Assembly (NCBI GenBank): GCA_004144865.1
Contig: SEAY01000005.1
Location: forward strand, 1 to 64,000
Length of the DNA: 64,000 nt
Reading direction: 5' to 3'
Source of the DNA: Comamonadaceae bacterium
GTDB lineage: Bacteria; Pseudomonadota; Gammaproteobacteria; Burkholderiales; Burkholderiaceae_C
Shown: in pieces, positions 7,574 to 16,095 of the stretch
Layout: every line of letters begins with the position of its first letter
Position numbering within the stretch: the first letter of the stretch is position 1
Notes under the pieces: model-generated
What the model was told of the DNA's origin: nothing
The model's input: only the letters and a program-made list of their open reading frames with translations
Databases searched by the model: none
Position numbers and translations under genes: made by a program

Positions 7574-9151
7574 TCAGGCCTGCAGGTTGGACAGGCGCTG
7601 CAGCAGGGCGCCGGACGTCCGGGTCAGCGAGGCGGAGGTCGCATCGAGCAACTGCGCCTGGCGCAGGCCGTCGCCCAGGGCCTCGGCCAGGGCGCGCGAC
7701 TCTTCGTCCATCAGCTGCACGCGCTCGACCTGGCGTTCGAAGGAGCCGCGAAAGCCGTCGACCTCCGCGCGCATGCCGTCGAGCAGTGCCTGGTTGCTGC
7801 GCGCCGAGCTGTCCAGCGCGTCGATGCGGCTCGCGCCCGCGTCCATCTGCGCGCTGGTCTGCTGCACGGCGGTGCTGGTCGCGTCGAGCTGGCGGGTGAT
7901 GTCCTCGCTGGCGCGGCGGATCTGCAGGGCGGCCTGCTGGGTGTCTTCGGACAGCTTGCGAACGGAACTCGCGATCACCGAGAAGCCCCGTCCCGCGGTG
8001 CCGGCGCGCGCGGCCTCGACCGCCGCGTTGAGCGACAGCAGGCGGGTGGTGGAGGCGATCGTGTCGATCTCGTCGGCGAAACGGGTGATGTCGCTGCGGC
8101 TCTTGCCGAGCGCCCGGGTGGCCTCCAGCAACTGGTGCAGCCGGGCCGCCGTGCCCTGGATCTGCGCTGCCACCGCGGCGGCTTCGTCGGCATGCTGCCG
8201 GGACATGTCGGCCGAGGACCGGCAGGTCTGCCCGATCTGCGCCACGTCGCGCAGGCAGCCCTCGGCTTCCTGCTTCATCGCCTCGGAGGCGCCGCGGAAC
8301 TGGTCGAGCAGCACGCGCAGCCGTGCATTGGCCTGCTGCACCTCGCCATTGAGGCCGTCGAGCTGCTGCCCGCCCTCGCGCAGGCCACCGGCGCTGTGCG
8401 CCACTTCTTCCAGCAGCTGCTCCACGGGCGCGAACCCGCGTTTCAGGCGCAGGTGGAACAGCAGGCCGGCGACCGCGCTCACGAGCGCCGCCGTGAGCAG
8501 CCCGGCCAGCGCGCGCTGGAACATGGCGTTGCGCTCGCCGGCGGCGCGCTGGCGGGCCTCGGCCTGGCGCTGCAGGATGCTGGTGGACACCTGGTCGATC
8601 TGGCGCAGCGGCTCCGCGATGCCCTGGCGCGCGGCGGCGGCTTCGGCGCGGGCACCCTTGCGCGCCAGCATGATGACGTTGACGCGCGGCGCCTTCACGC
8701 TGTCGACGAGGCGGCTCATCTCGGCGACTTCGGTGTTCTGCGGCAGCGCCGCGCGCAGCGCCGTGACCGCGTCCTCGAGCCGGGAGGCCGCCGCGATGGA
8801 CGCAACGGCCGTGGCGCGCACCCGCGCGGGATCTTCTTCCAGCATCGTCTGCGACAGCAGCCGGTCCACCTCCAGCACGGCCAGCCGCGCGTCGGTGGCA
8901 GCGGCGGAGCGCGCCTCGATCTTCTGCTCCGAGCGCGCCACCTCCGCGATCACCCGCCACATGGCGAGCGCGGAGCAGGCAGCGATCGCGACCACGAGGA
9001 CGGTCATGGTGATGCCGAACCCTGCCAGCTGCCGCTTCCAGCGCGCCACGGCGCTGCGCTGCCGCGGAGCCGCCCCAGCAGCGGGGACGGCGGCGGCGGC
9101 GCGGATGAAACCCGCACCGGCGGGCGCGAGCACGGCGGAAGCCCGGGGCAT
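7574..9151 (-). CDS. Methyl-accepting chemotaxis protein
   Basis: A 525-residue chemoreceptor. TM1 is at about 43-65, followed by a periplasmic helical region (about 66-210, no recognised ligand domain), TM2 at about 213-233, and a long cytoplasmic coiled coil. The signalling tip is [29 protein letters not shown] (about 375-405). No clear HAMP sequence follows TM2. It lies inside a run of redox genes: the peroxidase stops only 8 nt before its start, and the cupredoxin follows 27 nt later. This suggests it reports on redox state or on the substrate of those proteins. A start at a later Met is possible because the first 40 residues are low-complexity. Confidence 0.9.
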   Translation of the reverse strand: MPRASAVLAPAGAGFIRAAAAVPAAGAAPRQRSAVARWKRQLAGFGITMTVLVVAIAACSALAMWRVIAEVARSEQKIEARSAAATDARLAVLEVDRLLSQTMLEEDPARVRATAVASIAAASRLEDAVTALRAALPQNTEVAEMSRLVDSVKAPRVNVIMLARKGARAEAAAARQGIAEPLRQIDQVSTSILQRQAEARQRAAGERNAMFQRALAGLLTAALVSAVAGLLFHLRLKRGFAPVEQLLEEVAHSAGGLREGGQQLDGLNGEVQQANARLRVLLDQFRGASEAMKQEAEGCLRDVAQIGQTCRSSADMSRQHADEAAAVAAQIQGTAARLHQLLEATRALGKSRSDITRFADEIDTIASTTRLLSLNAAVEAARAGTAGRGFSVIASSVRKLSEDTQQAALQIRRASEDITRQLDATSTAVQQTSAQMDAGASRIDALDSSARSNQALLDGMRAEVDGFRGSFERQVERVQLMDEESRALAEALGDGLRQAQLLDATSASLTRTSGALLQRLSNLQA

Positions 9152-9159
9152 GCCAGCGC

Positions 9160-10179
9160 CTACTGGGGCAGCTTCGGCTCGACGAAGGCGACCTGGCGGC
9201 CCGTGAGGGCGCGCATGAACGCGACCAGGTCCTGCTTGTCCTGCTCGCTCAGGTCCAGCGGGCGCACGTCGGGCGAGACGTTGCTGCGGTCGTCACCGCC
9301 GCGCGCGTAGTGGTCCACCACCTCGCGCAGCGTGGCCGCGGAGCCATCGTGGTAGTACGGGGCGCTGAGCGCGATGTCGCGCAGGGTCGGCGTCTTGAAG
9401 GCGCCCTTCATGGCGGCCACCTTGCGGATGTTGAAGCGGCCGGGGTCGGCGCTCTTGATCCCGATGTTGTGGAAGCCGTTGTCGGTGAAGTTGGGGCCGC
9501 TGTGGCAGGAGGCGCAGTTGCCCTTGGCCGGGTCCGCGAACACCTTGTAGCCGCGGTACTGCTCCAGGGTCAGCGCGGTGGTGTCGCCTGCGGCCCAGCG
9601 GTCGAAGGCGGAGTCGCGCGAGACCAGCGAACGCTGGAACACCGCCAGGGCCCTGGAAATCGTCTCCTCGCTGATCGGTTCTCCCGGATAGGCCGCGGCG
9701 AACAGCGCCTGGTAGCCGGCCATCTGGCGGAAGCGGGCCGTGGCGGCGGCGAAGTCGGCCTTGCTCAGGTGGCGGTGCGGCCCCATCGCCTGGTCCTCCA
9801 GCGAGACCTTGCGCCCGTCCCACATGAACTGCGTGTTGTAGGCCAGGTTGAAGACGGTGGGCGAATGGCGGCCCACGACCTCGCCGTTCGGCAGGATGGG
9901 CAGCTTGCGCCCGTCGGTCCAGCCCAGGTGCGGGAGGTGGCAGGAGGAGCAGGACATCGCGCCGCTGCCGGACAGGCGCGGGTCGAAGAACAGGACCTTG
10001 CCGAGTTCCACGCGGGCGGGCGTGTTCAGGTTGTCGGCAGGCATGGGGATGGCGGTCGGCAGCAGCCATCCGCGGTCGGCCGCGCTCGGCGCGGGCACCT
10101 GGCTTCCAAGGGTGGCGCAACCGGCGGCCAGCAGGGCGGCGGCCACCAGGCTGGCGAGGATGCGGACGGTGTTCTTCAT
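9160..10179 (-). CDS. Diheme cytochrome c peroxidase / MauG-family lipoprotein
   Basis: A 339-residue periplasmic diheme protein. The signal ends in a lipobox (LLAAGC, Cys21), so it is probably membrane-anchored. Two heme sites are present: CSSCH at 77-81 and CASCH at 222-226. Family features include FDPRLSGSGAMSCSSCH and the C-terminal LRDIALSAPYYHDGSAATLREVVDHY. Members either reduce hydrogen peroxide or, like MauG/MbnH, oxidise a protein partner; the sequence alone does not decide. It is the first gene of a probable operon with a chemoreceptor, a cupredoxin and cytochrome c. Confidence 0.9.
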   Translation of the reverse strand: MKNTVRILASLVAAALLAAGCATLGSQVPAPSAADRGWLLPTAIPMPADNLNTPARVELGKVLFFDPRLSGSGAMSCSSCHLPHLGWTDGRKLPILPNGEVVGRHSPTVFNLAYNTQFMWDGRKVSLEDQAMGPHRHLSKADFAAATARFRQMAGYQALFAAAYPGEPISEETISRALAVFQRSLVSRDSAFDRWAAGDTTALTLEQYRGYKVFADPAKGNCASCHSGPNFTDNGFHNIGIKSADPGRFNIRKVAAMKGAFKTPTLRDIALSAPYYHDGSAATLREVVDHYARGGDDRSNVSPDVRPLDLSEQDKQDLVAFMRALTGRQVAFVEPKLPQ

Positions 10180-10227
10180 GGCAGTTCTCCTGAAGCAGCG
10201 AACCCGGCGGGGCCGGGGAACACTGTC

Positions 10228-10257
10228 ACTCTAGGAGACATTTGCTACAAAGTGCAA
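10228..10257 (-). promoter_or_regulatory. Candidate sigma-70 promoter of the peroxidase operon
   Basis: On the minus strand TTGCAC (10252-10257) and TAGAGT (10228-10233) are separated by 18 nt, about 50 nt before the peroxidase start. The sequence between them is locally AT-richer than its surroundings. This is a visual match only. Confidence 0.3.
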
Positions 10258-10316
10258 CCGCCTTTAGGGGATCTGCTTAACCGTTGGCCCCGGCGTTCGC
10301 GCCGTCTGTCTGGCGC

Positions 10317-11492
10317 TCAGGCCGGGGCGGAAGCATCTGGCAGGTACAGCGAAGCTGGCGCGGCGGACCGGAGCGAGGCCGCCGTGGCGTCCTCCAGCCG
10401 GAACCGAGCCACCATGCGCTGCAGCGCCTCGGCCTGCTGCGCCAGCGTCGCCGTCGCCGACGCGGCCTCCTGGACCATCGCGGCGTTCTGCTGCACGCCC
10501 TGTTCCATCTCGGAGACCGCGGTGCTCACCTGCTCGATGCCCGCGCTTTGCTGCCGGCTCGCCGATGCGATCTCGGCGATGAGGTCGCTCACGCGATGCA
10601 CGGAGACCACGATCTGCTGCATCGCCTCGCCGGCGGTGCCGACCAGCGTGGCGCCCGAGCGCACCTGGTCCACCGACTGCCCGATCAGCGCCTTGATCTC
10701 GCGCGCCGCATCGGCGCTGCGCTGCGCGAGCGTGCGCACCTCGGATGCGACCACCGCGAAGCCGCGGCCCTGTTCGCCCGCGCGCGCGGCCTCGACGGCG
10801 GCGTTCAGCGCCAGCAGGTTGGTCTGGAACGCGATGCCGTCGATCACGCCGCTGATGTCGCCGATGCGCCCGGCGGAGCCCGACAGGCCGTCCATGGTGC
10901 GCACCACGTCGTCCATGACGCGGCCACCGCGCGCGGCCTGGTCGGCCGCGGCGCGGGCGAGCTCGCTGGCTTCGCGCGCCGTCTCCGCGTTGTGCGTGAC
11001 CGTGGAAGTCAGCTCCTCCATCGAGCTGGCCGTCTGTTCCAGCGTGCTCGCCTGGTGCTCCGTGCGCCATGCGAGGTCGCGGTGGCCGCGGGCGATCTGC
11101 CCGCTGCCGTCGGCGACCGCCTGCGCACTGCGCGCCACCGCGCCCACCAGCTCCGCCAGGTCGCGGGTCATGCGCTCCAGGCCGGACAGCATCTTCTGCG
11201 TCTCGCCGTGCGCCTGGATGCCGACGCGCGCGGTGAGGTCGCCTTCGGCCACGCGCCCGATCACGTGGGCTGCCGCCCGGATGGAGCGCAGGATGCCTTG
11301 CCGGATGGTGACGCGCAGGATGACCGCGGCCAGCATCACCACCAGCATCACGCCGGCGACCGCGGCCAGGAAGGCAGGCCGCTCCGCTGCCGGCAGGCCG
11401 CGCCAGGAGAGCGCGGCGATGGCCGTCATGCCCGCCAGCGGCAGCGCGAGCAGGAGGTTCAGCTTGGTGATGACGGAAACGGGAGCTTTCAT
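10317..11492 (-). CDS. Methyl-accepting chemotaxis protein with minimal periplasmic loop
   Basis: A 391-residue chemoreceptor. TM1 (about 11-30) and TM2 (about 41-62) are separated by only some 10 residues, so there is no periplasmic sensor domain. A HAMP-like linker ([22 protein letters not shown]) follows, then an MCP signalling domain with the tip [37 protein letters not shown]. Receptors of this shape sense membrane or cytoplasmic cues such as energy state. I chose the ATG at 11492 because the preceding open stretch has no family similarity. It has the same direction as the redox-chemotaxis operon but is 137 nt upstream, so probably a separate unit. Confidence 0.9.
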   Translation of the reverse strand: MKAPVSVITKLNLLLALPLAGMTAIAALSWRGLPAAERPAFLAAVAGVMLVVMLAAVILRVTIRQGILRSIRAAAHVIGRVAEGDLTARVGIQAHGETQKMLSGLERMTRDLAELVGAVARSAQAVADGSGQIARGHRDLAWRTEHQASTLEQTASSMEELTSTVTHNAETAREASELARAAADQAARGGRVMDDVVRTMDGLSGSAGRIGDISGVIDGIAFQTNLLALNAAVEAARAGEQGRGFAVVASEVRTLAQRSADAAREIKALIGQSVDQVRSGATLVGTAGEAMQQIVVSVHRVSDLIAEIASASRQQSAGIEQVSTAVSEMEQGVQQNAAMVQEAASATATLAQQAEALQRMVARFRLEDATAASLRSAAPASLYLPDASAPA

Positions 11493-11609
11493 GGGCGGGC
11501 CTCGCAGCGGCGACCTTGCCACTGTCGCACGGGTTGCGGCGCGTGCAACTAATGCAAACACGCAGAGTGCGCAATCCTCCACAGGGAGGTAAGTTCGCCG
11601 CGCAGACTT

Positions 11610-12338
11610 CTAATCGCCCTGCAGGCAGTAGCTGCTGCCTCGCTTGTGGCTCGCGCCCCAGGTGCGGTAGCCGGTGCGGTCGATGTGGATGCGGCCGCTC
11701 GGGTAGCGGCTCACGCCCATGTTCCAGCGCTTTCCCTCATCGCGCCAGAAGCGGCACAGCCGCTCCGCGTCCTCGCGTTCCAGCGGCGCGATGTCCACCG
11801 CGAAGCGCTGGTGCGAGCTGCCCGGGGCGCCGCCGGCGCAGCGGTTCAGGCGCGGGTCGCGGTAGGCGGACACCACCTCGTACGAAGGCAGGATGCCGCG
11901 CTGGCGCAACTCGCGCAGCAGCACCAGCAGGTCGCGCACCTGCGTCCACATGCGCGCGGGCGGGATCTCGAACGGCTCGGCGCGGCATTCCTTCCACATC
12001 GACGCGCTGCGCAGCAGCTGGTAGGTGGGCGCTACGTCCGCGAGCCGCTCATAGGCCAGGAAGGACTCGAAGGCTTCCACTTCGGTCGGGCGGGTGCTGC
12101 GCCAGTGCGTGAACAGGACCGGGCCGCGCTCGGCGTCCGCCAGCGGCGCGGCCGGACTCGGTGCGGGCGGCGGCAAGGGCATGAGGTCCGGCTCCGATGG
12201 CGGCGCCGGCGCGGGGCTGGTCGGCGGCGGCGCCGGGGCAGGGCCCGTCCGCGGGCCGCAGCCTGCGCAGGCGAGCACGACGCCGAGGGAGAGGGAAAGG
12301 AAGAGCCGGGGGCTCTGCAGCCAGGCGGCCAGTCGCAT
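11610..12338 (-). CDS. M15-family peptidase-like lipoprotein (D-Ala-D-Ala carboxypeptidase-like)
   Basis: A 242-residue exported protein. A hydrophobic signal ends in a cysteine-containing lipobox region (VLACAGC, Cys24 or Cys27), followed by a Pro/Ala-rich linker of about 40 residues. The C-terminal half matches peptidase M15: VVSAYRDPRLN, SSHQRFAVDIAP (zinc His and Asp) and GRIHIDRTGYRTWG (third zinc His). Such enzymes trim peptidoglycan peptides or act as endopeptidases. It is probably anchored in the envelope facing the periplasm. It follows, 45 nt away, a two-component system on the same strand that may sense envelope state. Confidence 0.82.
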   Translation of the reverse strand: MRLAAWLQSPRLFLSLSLGVVLACAGCGPRTGPAPAPPPTSPAPAPPSEPDLMPLPPPAPSPAAPLADAERGPVLFTHWRSTRPTEVEAFESFLAYERLADVAPTYQLLRSASMWKECRAEPFEIPPARMWTQVRDLLVLLRELRQRGILPSYEVVSAYRDPRLNRCAGGAPGSSHQRFAVDIAPLEREDAERLCRFWRDEGKRWNMGVSRYPSGRIHIDRTGYRTWGASHKRGSSYCLQGD

Positions 12339-12383
12339 GTTCCAAGACTAGCGCATGGCTGGCGCGACGGGGCCCGTACAACC

Positions 12384-14441
12384 TCAGCTGGCGAGGGGGA
12401 AGCTCAGGTCGAAGCGGACGCCGTCGGCCGTGTTGACCGCCTCCACCGTGCCGCCCATCTTGGCCATGTAGGTCCGCGCGACGAACAGGCCCTGGCCGCG
12501 GCGCGCCCCCGGCTCGGCGGCGGCGTCGCTCACGCCGTAGTCGAAGATGCTTTCGCGCAGGGCCTCCGGGATGCCGCTGCCGGCGTTGTGGATGCCGATC
12601 ACGGCCTGGCCGCCGCGCTGCTCCAGCGCCAGCGTGATCGGCGTTCCCGGCGTGCGATGGCGGTCGGCGTTGCGCAGGATGTGCGTCACCACGTCCTCCA
12701 GCGAGAAGCCGTCGGCGCGCACCACCAACGGCCTGCCGCGCGCGGCGTAGCGAACGTCCGCGATCCCGGCGAAGCCGGCGTTGCCGGCCACCTCGCGCAG
12801 GAACGCGTCGAGGTCCAGCGGCGCGAGCTGCAGTTCGGCGGCTGCGAGCGCCTCGCTCGGCGAGGCCTGGCCGTACAGCACCTTGACCGCCTGCTGCATG
12901 CGCTGCACGTAGCGGTGCGCCGGGTCCTCGGGTTTCGGGTGCAGCACCATCAGCGATTGCAGCGGCGAGAGGATCTCGTGGCCCACCGCCTGCAGCATGT
13001 CGCGTTCGCGCTGGGCGCGGAGCTGCTCGCGCTGCACGTCGGCCTTCACGCGCTGCAGCAGGTCGGCCAGGCCACCGGCCAGGATGCCCAGCTCGTCGCG
13101 GCCGCGCAGGTCCGACACGTCCAGCTGCGCGATGCCCTCGGCGTGCATGTCGTGCGACACCGCGGCGGCGCGCCGCGTGAGCACCGCGATGCGGCGGATG
13201 AGGCCCACCTCGATCACCGCCCAGGCCAGCACGATCGCGCCGAGCATCGCGGCGACGTACCAGGACAGGCGCGTGGCCACCACGCTGAGGCCGCGGTCGA
13301 TCCCGCGCGGCTCGCCCGTGAGCCGCACGTCGAAGTTGCCCAGCGGCGTGCCTATGGTCTCGCGCGCGTGCACGCGCGCCGGTTGCGTGGCCACCGGCAG
13401 CAGGTCGACCAGCCGCAGGATGAGCGGCGAGCTGCGTTCGCCGGCGCGGGCGTCGCCGCGCAGCACCACGGGCACGGCCCGCGCCACGTTCTCGGGCGTG
13501 ATGGAAAGCACCTGCCCGGGCTGCAGGATGCGGCCGATGTCGTCGAGCGAGGTGGGTGCGACGGCGCCGGCCGCGCTGCTGTCGAACAGCGGCTCCGCTG
13601 CGCCGGGCGCCAGCATCTGCACGTGCACGCGGATGCGGTCCAGGTCGGCCGGTGGCCACTCGCTGCGCGGGCGCGCGAACAGCGATTCGCGAAAGGCTTC
13701 CACCGGCAGGCGGATCGAATAGAACACGCGGCGCGGGCAGTCGGGCAGTTCGCCGCCCGCATCGCAGGTGGCGCCCTGCCACGCCCAGCCCCGGAAATCG
13801 CGCACCGGTTTCGCCTGCGGATCGAGCACCGCCTCGCCCGCGTGGACGAACCCGTTGAGCCGGCCGCGCACCAGCGGCTCGCCGCGCAGCGACAGCCGCT
13901 CGAACGGCGCGATCCACGTCTTCAGCTCGCCGCGCATCTCCAGCCGGATGCGCGCGCGGTGCACGCCTTCCAGGTCCAGCACGCCGGGCTCGCGCGGCAC
14001 CAGGTCGCCGGTGCGGAAGCTGCCGACCAGGTAGAGATAGCCCCCCGCGAAGGCGTTGCTGCCCACCGCCGCGCACAGCGTGGCGCCGTCCGGATAGCGC
14101 ACCGGGCAGCCGGCCAGCTCCACCGCCTGCTGCACCTTGGTCGCGTCCTCGAAGTCGAGGGCCGGGTAGGGCAGCAGCATGGGCTTGAGGGGCGTGACTT
14201 CGCCGCCGGCGCGCGGATTGAGCAGCGCCAGGAGGCCCGCCGGTTCGCGCAGGCGCGCCATCAGCTCGGCCTGCGTCTTGCGGAATCCCTGCTCGTAGCT
14301 GGCGTAGATGCGCTGCTTCTCGTCGCGCAGCAGCGCCACCGGCAGCGCGATGGTCGCGAGCGCCAGCAGCAGGAACACGCCGCGCAGCAGGATGCGGCGG
14401 CGGAACGACGCCAGCCCGAGCCGCGGCGCCTCGCGCTTCAT
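12384..14441 (-). CDS. Sensor histidine kinase with a large uncharacterised periplasmic domain
   Basis: A 685-residue membrane kinase. TM1 is at about 18-38, a periplasmic region of roughly 350 residues contains several cysteines (for example ATCDAGGELPDC), and TM2 is at about 392-414, followed by a HAMP-like segment. The phosphoacceptor is His488 in GHEILSPLQSL, an H-box in which the usual HELRTPL reads HEILSPL. The ATP-binding part shows the N box ILRNADRHR, the G1 box NAGSGIPEAL and the G2 box RRGQGLFVAR. The periplasmic domain resembles nothing I recognise. Its start overlaps the response-regulator stop by 4 nt, so the two are partners. Confidence 0.9.
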   Translation of the reverse strand: MKREAPRLGLASFRRRILLRGVFLLLALATIALPVALLRDEKQRIYASYEQGFRKTQAELMARLREPAGLLALLNPRAGGEVTPLKPMLLPYPALDFEDATKVQQAVELAGCPVRYPDGATLCAAVGSNAFAGGYLYLVGSFRTGDLVPREPGVLDLEGVHRARIRLEMRGELKTWIAPFERLSLRGEPLVRGRLNGFVHAGEAVLDPQAKPVRDFRGWAWQGATCDAGGELPDCPRRVFYSIRLPVEAFRESLFARPRSEWPPADLDRIRVHVQMLAPGAAEPLFDSSAAGAVAPTSLDDIGRILQPGQVLSITPENVARAVPVVLRGDARAGERSSPLILRLVDLLPVATQPARVHARETIGTPLGNFDVRLTGEPRGIDRGLSVVATRLSWYVAAMLGAIVLAWAVIEVGLIRRIAVLTRRAAAVSHDMHAEGIAQLDVSDLRGRDELGILAGGLADLLQRVKADVQREQLRAQRERDMLQAVGHEILSPLQSLMVLHPKPEDPAHRYVQRMQQAVKVLYGQASPSEALAAAELQLAPLDLDAFLREVAGNAGFAGIADVRYAARGRPLVVRADGFSLEDVVTHILRNADRHRTPGTPITLALEQRGGQAVIGIHNAGSGIPEALRESIFDYGVSDAAAEPGARRGQGLFVARTYMAKMGGTVEAVNTADGVRFDLSFPLAS

Positions 14442-15142
14442 GCCCGCGCCAGCGCGTCGGCCCAGCGGAAGCCGCGCATCGGCACGTTCTCGATCGCGGT
14501 GAACGCGGGATCGACCTCGCGGAACGCATCGCGGATGGTGCTGACGTGCTTGCGCACGTTGTCGCGGTTGCGCCCGCTCTTCACCACCTCGAACAGCTCC
14601 TCGTACGACACCACTTCGCCCCGGCGCTGGTACAGCGTGGCGAGGATGCGCTGCGCGGTGAGCGGCAGGTTGATGCGCTGGCCGCGCCACATGGGCGTGC
14701 GCTGCCAGAGCGGATCGAGCGCGAGTTCGTCGCCGGCGGGCTGGGCCTTTGCTTCGCCGCGCTCGCGCGCCACGCGCAGGATCTCCAGGAAGGTCTCGAC
14801 GAAATCGGCCTCCTCGAAGGTGGTCTTCTGCAGGTAGTCCCAGGCGTCCAGCGCCTTCATGATGCTGCGGTAGATGGCCGCCGGCATCGCCGACACCACC
14901 AGCACCGGCACGCCGGCGCGGCGCTTGTTGAGGGCGTTGATCAGGGCCACGCCGGCGTGGCGTTCGCGACCGAGCTCGATGTCCAGCACCACGGCGTCGT
15001 AGGTTTCGCGCGCGAGCGCCGCCTCGGCGCTGTCGCGGTCGAACCACTGGTCGATGTGGATGCCCGGGCGCGCCGAGCGGATCCACCCCGCGAGCTGGTT
15101 GCTGGTGGGCAGGTCGTCCTCGATCACCGCGACACGATTCAT
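14438..15142 (-). CDS. DNA-binding response regulator
   Basis: A 234-residue two-component regulator. The receiver domain has acidic residues Asp9-Asp10 and phosphoacceptor Asp54 in AVVLDIELG, and a conserved-type Ser/Lys region VLVVSAMPAAIYRSIMKALDAWDYLQKT. The C-terminal part (about 150-232) looks like a winged helix: LTAQRILATLYQRRGEVVSYEELFEVV, then NVRKHVSTIRDAF and a GFRWA wing. It resembles OmpR-type effectors but is divergent. The ATG at 15142 fits the domain start. It is cotranscribed with the downstream kinase through an ATGA overlap, and divergent from a secreted-protein gene. Confidence 0.9.
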   Translation of the reverse strand: MNRVAVIEDDLPTSNQLAGWIRSARPGIHIDQWFDRDSAEAALARETYDAVVLDIELGRERHAGVALINALNKRRAGVPVLVVSAMPAAIYRSIMKALDAWDYLQKTTFEEADFVETFLEILRVARERGEAKAQPAGDELALDPLWQRTPMWRGQRINLPLTAQRILATLYQRRGEVVSYEELFEVVKSGRNRDNVRKHVSTIRDAFREVDPAFTAIENVPMRGFRWADALARA

Positions 15143-15282
15143 GCCGCGATTATCGAACCGGCGCCTGCGCTCCCGCGTGAAGATTTCTTCCGGGGCGTGA
15201 ACGAAGTGGGCGCGTCGCCGCATTGTTCCCTCCCGGCTGCCTGCGAAGAATCGTCTCCATCGCCAACCCCTGGAGAACGACG

Positions 15283-15924
15283 ATGCCCAGCCCCCACCTG
15301 ACGCCCGCCCGCGCCTTCTTCCGCTTCGCCCTGGTCGTCGCCGCGAGCGCCGCCGCCGCCACCTTGTGGGCGCAGACCCGACCCGCCGAGGGCTACATGC
15401 TCGATGCGCAGTCCTGGCGGCAGGACGTGAACAGCGCGGGCCCGGTGCCCTGGCCGGCGGACGGCTGGTGGCGCCTGGCGCCCCAGGACCGCGCGATCGA
15501 CGTGCGCTCCGTCAAGCCAGGCGACGGCAGCCTGGTGCCCTCCGACGCGTACTACCTGCGCCTGCCCGGCGCGACGCTGAAGCAGGGCGCGCGCCGCGTG
15601 TACCCGTACATGCAGGTGCTGCACCGGCCCACGCCGGGCGCCGACTATGAACTGGCCCTCGGCACCACCCGCTTCAGCCTGCGCGTGGAGAGCGTGGTGA
15701 AGGGCGTCGAATACAACATCAGCTACGGCGGGCAAACGTATACCTATGTGCTCGGTCCCTACGACGCGCGCGACACGGGCGTGCGCGCCATCGCCGACCT
15801 CGACGGCGACGCGCAACCCGACTTCCTGGTCGACGTGCAGCACTCCACCTACCTGCTGCTGTCGTCGCAGGCCCGCCCCGGCGCCAACCTGCCGACGGCC
15901 GAACTCTGGTCCACCGGGGGATGA
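15283..15924 (+). CDS. Hypothetical secreted protein with an FG-GAP/VCBS-like motif
   Basis: A 213-residue protein with a signal peptide (1-36, ending LWAQ). Most of the sequence is not recognised. Near the end, IADLDGDAQPDFLVDVQHSTYLLLSS resembles one FG-GAP/VCBS calcium-binding beta repeat. GGAGA at about 15272-15276 precedes the ATG at 15283. It is divergent from the two-component genes with a 140-nt gap that could hold control sites for both. Function unknown; a periplasmic or surface location is likely. Confidence 0.7.
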   Translation: MPSPHLTPARAFFRFALVVAASAAAATLWAQTRPAEGYMLDAQSWRQDVNSAGPVPWPADGWWRLAPQDRAIDVRSVKPGDGSLVPSDAYYLRLPGATLKQGARRVYPYMQVLHRPTPGADYELALGTTRFSLRVESVVKGVEYNISYGGQTYTYVLGPYDARDTGVRAIADLDGDAQPDFLVDVQHSTYLLLSSQARPGANLPTAELWSTGG

Positions 15925-15928
15925 AGTC

Positions 15929-16039
15929 ATGGAATGGCTGCACGCGGAGGGCGCGTTGGAGTGCGTCCTGCAGGTGCGCTGGGCGGTGATCGCGGCGCTG
16001 GCGGCAGCGGTGGCGCTCGCGCTGGTGGCGACCTGGTAG
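15929..16039 (+). CDS. Candidate 36-residue single-pass membrane protein
   Basis: A short open frame begins 4 nt after the preceding stop, with a GGGGGATGA stretch just upstream. The peptide has a short polar N-terminus containing one Cys and a strongly hydrophobic C-terminal helix (VIAALAAAVALALVATW). The tight spacing suggests translational coupling to the secreted-protein gene. No homologue is recognised, and a chance frame in GC-rich DNA is possible. Confidence 0.35.
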   Translation: MEWLHAEGALECVLQVRWAVIAALAAAVALALVATW

Positions 16040-16069
16040 GTCGGGGTGCGCCCGCAGGCGCACCCCGAC
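16040..16069. terminator. Perfect 13-bp hairpin between convergent genes
   Basis: GTCGGGGTGCGCC (16040-16052), loop CGCA, GGCGCACCCCGAC (16057-16069). It lies between the stop at 16039 and the recQ stop at 16096, where a bidirectional terminator would sit. No T-run follows on either strand, so it may be a palindromic repeat or an mRNA-end stabiliser instead. Confidence 0.5.
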
Positions 16070-16095
16070 GGCGGGGTTCCTGGCGTCACCCCGCC

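Noticed and set aside
11646-14837. A long plus-strand open frame over the M15 peptidase and histidine kinase genes
   Set aside because: It lies antisense to clear kinase and peptidase motifs and has the Arg/His/Ala-biased composition of a shadow frame.
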